Positions 6,482 to 8,415 of a DNA stretch of 8,415 nt are shown here, piece by piece. Origin of the DNA: JAZSMS01 sp045536015. GTDB lineage: Bacteria > Bacillota > Clostridia > Christensenellales > QALW01. Under the pieces are notes generated by a model. It saw only the letters and a program-made list of their open reading frames with translations. It was not told the origin of the DNA and did not search any database. A program made the position numbers and the translations under genes. The stretch covers positions 1 through 8,415 of the forward strand of contig JAZSMS010000128.1 of the NCBI GenBank assembly GCA_045536015.1, given 5' to 3'. The stretch's first letter is position 1; each line of letters begins with the position of its first letter.

Positions 6482-8415
6482 TCATTTTTTTACAATTTTT
6501 ACGTTGTTTTCGCCAAAAATTTCTTTGATTTGTGCAACTGTAGTGTCGTCAGAAGAAATTTTAGAATTAAGCTTTTGCTGTTTACGCAAATTTTCGTAAT
6601 ATAAAACCAAAGGACAATTCCCTTGTATAGTTGGTAATAACTGCTGAAGCATTTCAAGTTTATCGGTTTGGTCAAGATTTGTACGAACAAAAACCGAAAC
6701 TGTTTGTGCAAGCTCGCTGTCAGGCAACGCCGAAGTAACGGAATTTACTAATATTGCAGGCTCTTCTTCATCACGAATACTCAATTTACCGTTTACAATA
6801 ACTATCGCATCATCAAAAATCTGTTGCGAGTATTTTTGAAGCGCCGCAGGAAAAACTAATCCGCTAATAGAAGAATACATATCCTCAAGCGTTAAAAACG
6901 CCATAAACGATCCACTTTTTGTAGTTTTTTTCTTAATTGCAGAAATTATTGCAATAAATGTTACGTCCTTGTTATCAAGGGCTAAAAGCTCGTCAGAAAC
7001 GATAGTTTCGCCGTTTTCGTCGGTCTCTGTTAACGAATTAAACATAGAAAGATTAAAGCCCAGCTCGTTTATCTGTTTTTTATAGTTTTCAAGCGGATGG
7101 CCCGAAAGATACACGCCAAGCATTTCCTTTTCCATAGCAAGCAGTTGATTTTTAGGATACTCACCTATTTCTCTAATTGAAAGCGAAGTGTTTTCTATTT
7201 TAAAGGCTTCGTCATCAAAAAGTGAAATCTGTCCTAAAACTGCGTTTTTCTTTCTGTTTTGTGCATCGTCGATAACCGCTTCAAAATTAGCAAGCAACGT
7301 GCGGCGCGAAAGTTCTAAACAGTCAAACGCACCTGCTTTTATTAAGCTTTCTACCATACGCTTATTTACATCACTGCAATCAGCTGTTTTTTGAGCAAAA
7401 TCATCAAGCGAAGTAAACTCTCCACCCTCTGCACGCTTATTTATTATTGATTTAACTCCTAGACCAACGTTTTTAATTGCACTTAAGCCAAAGCGAATAG
7501 CTTTTTTGTCTTTTACGGGCGAAAATCCCGAAAGACTTTCGTTAACGTTTGGCGGAAGAATTTCAATACCGTGATCACGGCAATAATTGATATAGCGTAC
7601 CATTTTATCGGTATTTGTCAAAAAACTATTAAGCGTTGCCGCCATCATTTCAAGTGGATAATAATGCTTTAAATACGCCGTTTGATAAGCAACGACTGCA
7701 TAAGCCGCTGCGTGTGACTTATTAAACGCATACTGCGCAAATGCGTTTATTTTATCAAATATTTTTATCGCGGTTTGCTCATCAATACCGCGCTTTATAG
7801 CACCTTCTACAACGGTCTGTCCGTTCTCTTCTAAGCCATAAATAAAGACCTTGCGTTCAAATTCCATTGCTTTTTGGTCTTTTTTACTCATTGCTCGGCG
7901 CATTATGTCACTTCTGCCAAGCGAATAGCCTGCCACGTCACGAACAATTTGCATAACCTGTTCTTGATACACCATACAGCCGTACGTTACATCCAAAGTT
8001 TTCTTCATAACGGGATGATCGTATTCAACCTTATCAGGATTATTTTTACCAAAAATGTACTTTGGAATACTATCCATCGGACCCGGTCTAAAAAGTGCAA
8101 TTCCTGCGACGATATCTTCAAAGCAGGTAGGCTTAAGCTCGCGCATAAAGTTGCTCATTCCCGTGCTTTCTAATTGAAAAACAGCATCGCAGTCGCCTTG
8201 ACCTATCATTGCATAAACGCTTTGATCGTCAAACGGAATTTTTTCAAGGTCAAGCGTTTTTTCTGTACGCTTGCGGATAAAATCAAGCGTATCACGAATA
8301 ACGGTAAGCGTGCGAAGGCCTAAAAAGTCCATTTTTAAAAGTCCAAGCTGCTCTAAATATTTGGCAACGTACTGTGTTGCAAGCATTTCGCCGTTAACAC
8401 AAAGCGGAACGTAAG
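6482..8415 (-). CDS. dnaE: DNA polymerase III alpha subunit DnaE, C-terminal part (5' end beyond the window)
   Basis: DnaE is the catalytic alpha subunit of a family C replicative DNA polymerase. The frame is open to the right edge, giving 643 visible codons, about the C-terminal 55-60% of a usual protein of about 1,100-1,200 residues. The PHP domain and first two catalytic aspartates lie outside. Visible in order: LGLLKMDFLGLRTLTVI, whose Asp (codon at 8329-8327) matches E. coli D555, the third catalytic aspartate; the fingers region with GIALFRPGPMDSIPKY, YGCMVYQEQVM and DIMRRAMSKK; FNKSHAAAYAVVAYQTAYLK; a helix-hairpin-helix-like SAIKNVGLGVKSII; the sliding-clamp-binding pentapeptide QISLF (7231-7217), which fits the QxxLF pattern; and an OB-fold (roughly 7000-6700). 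The internal ATG at 8386 lies inside conserved sequence (NGEMLATQY) and is not a true start. The gene ends at TGA 6484-6482. No disruption is seen. The dnaE-pfkA pairing is common in Clostridia. Confidence 0.96.
   Translation of the reverse strand, partial: YVPLCVNGEMLATQYVAKYLEQLGLLKMDFLGLRTLTVIRDTLDFIRKRTEKTLDLEKIPFDDQSVYAMIGQGDCDAVFQLESTGMSNFMRELKPTCFEDIVAGIALFRPGPMDSIPKYIFGKNNPDKVEYDHPVMKKTLDVTYGCMVYQEQVMQIVRDVAGYSLGRSDIMRRAMSKKDQKAMEFERKVFIYGLEENGQTVVEGAIKRGIDEQTAIKIFDKINAFAQYAFNKSHAAAYAVVAYQTAYLKHYYPLEMMAATLNSFLTNTDKMVRYINYCRDHGIEILPPNVNESLSGFSPVKDKKAIRFGLSAIKNVGLGVKSIINKRAEGGEFTSLDDFAQKTADCSDVNKRMVESLIKAGAFDCLELSRRTLLANFEAVIDDAQNRKKNAVLGQISLFDDEAFKIENTSLSIREIGEYPKNQLLAMEKEMLGVYLSGHPLENYKKQINELGFNLSMFNSLTETDENGETIVSDELLALDNKDVTFIAIISAIKKKTTKSGSFMAFLTLEDMYSSISGLVFPAALQKYSQQIFDDAIVIVNGKLSIRDEEEPAILVNSVTSALPDSELAQTVSVFVRTNLDQTDKLEMLQQLLPTIQGNCPLVLYYENLRKQQKLNSKISSDDTTVAQIKEIFGENNVKIVKK

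Noticed and set aside
6450..6484. Rho-independent terminator after dnaE
   Set aside because: The only stem (AAATT/AATTT with an 8-base loop) is A+T-only and not followed by a T-run, so it is unlikely to stop transcription.

Overview
All six recognisable genes lie on the minus strand and are ordinary housekeeping genes, read in transcriptional order from the right edge: dnaE (3' part only), pfkA, plsX, acpP, rnc and smc (nearly complete, C-terminus cut by the left edge). The DNA is A+T-rich by eye, start sites have GGAG-type Shine-Dalgarno sequences, and the plsX-acpP-rnc-smc order next to dnaE-pfkA resembles low-GC Gram-positive bacteria, most likely Clostridia. The taxonomic placement is inference from gene order and protein style; there is no rRNA or other marker in the window.

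Layout. 8415-6482: C-terminal part of the replicative polymerase DnaE, entering at the third catalytic aspartate and including fingers, clamp-binding peptide QISLF and OB fold. 6481-6387: a 95-bp gap with a plausible sigma-A promoter for the downstream genes. 6386-5421: ATP-dependent 6-phosphofructokinase. 5411-4410: PlsX phosphate acyltransferase, beginning 9 bp after pfkA. 4382-4158: acyl carrier protein. 4158-3496: RNase III, whose start overlaps the acpP stop (TAATG). 3406 to the left edge: SMC chromosome-condensation ATPase, 1135 codons visible. The tight spacing suggests one transcript from pfkA to smc, linking sugar-phosphate flux, phospholipid and fatty-acid synthesis, RNA processing and chromosome organisation. 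No gap exceeds 100 bp, and I saw no RNA gene, mobile element, CRISPR array or non-housekeeping system.

The one real anomaly is in smc. Its reading frame is open from the left edge to the Shine-Dalgarno-preceded ATG except for a single in-frame TAG at codon 55 (3244-3242), just after the Walker A motif. The ten codons leading into it also lose two residues that are near-invariant in bacterial SMC (Trp46 read as Arg, Leu48 read as Lys), while the sequence on both sides is normal and there is no indel. This is either a local base-calling or assembly error, a very recent inactivation, or a recoding event. The first is the most economical explanation, but it deserves checking.
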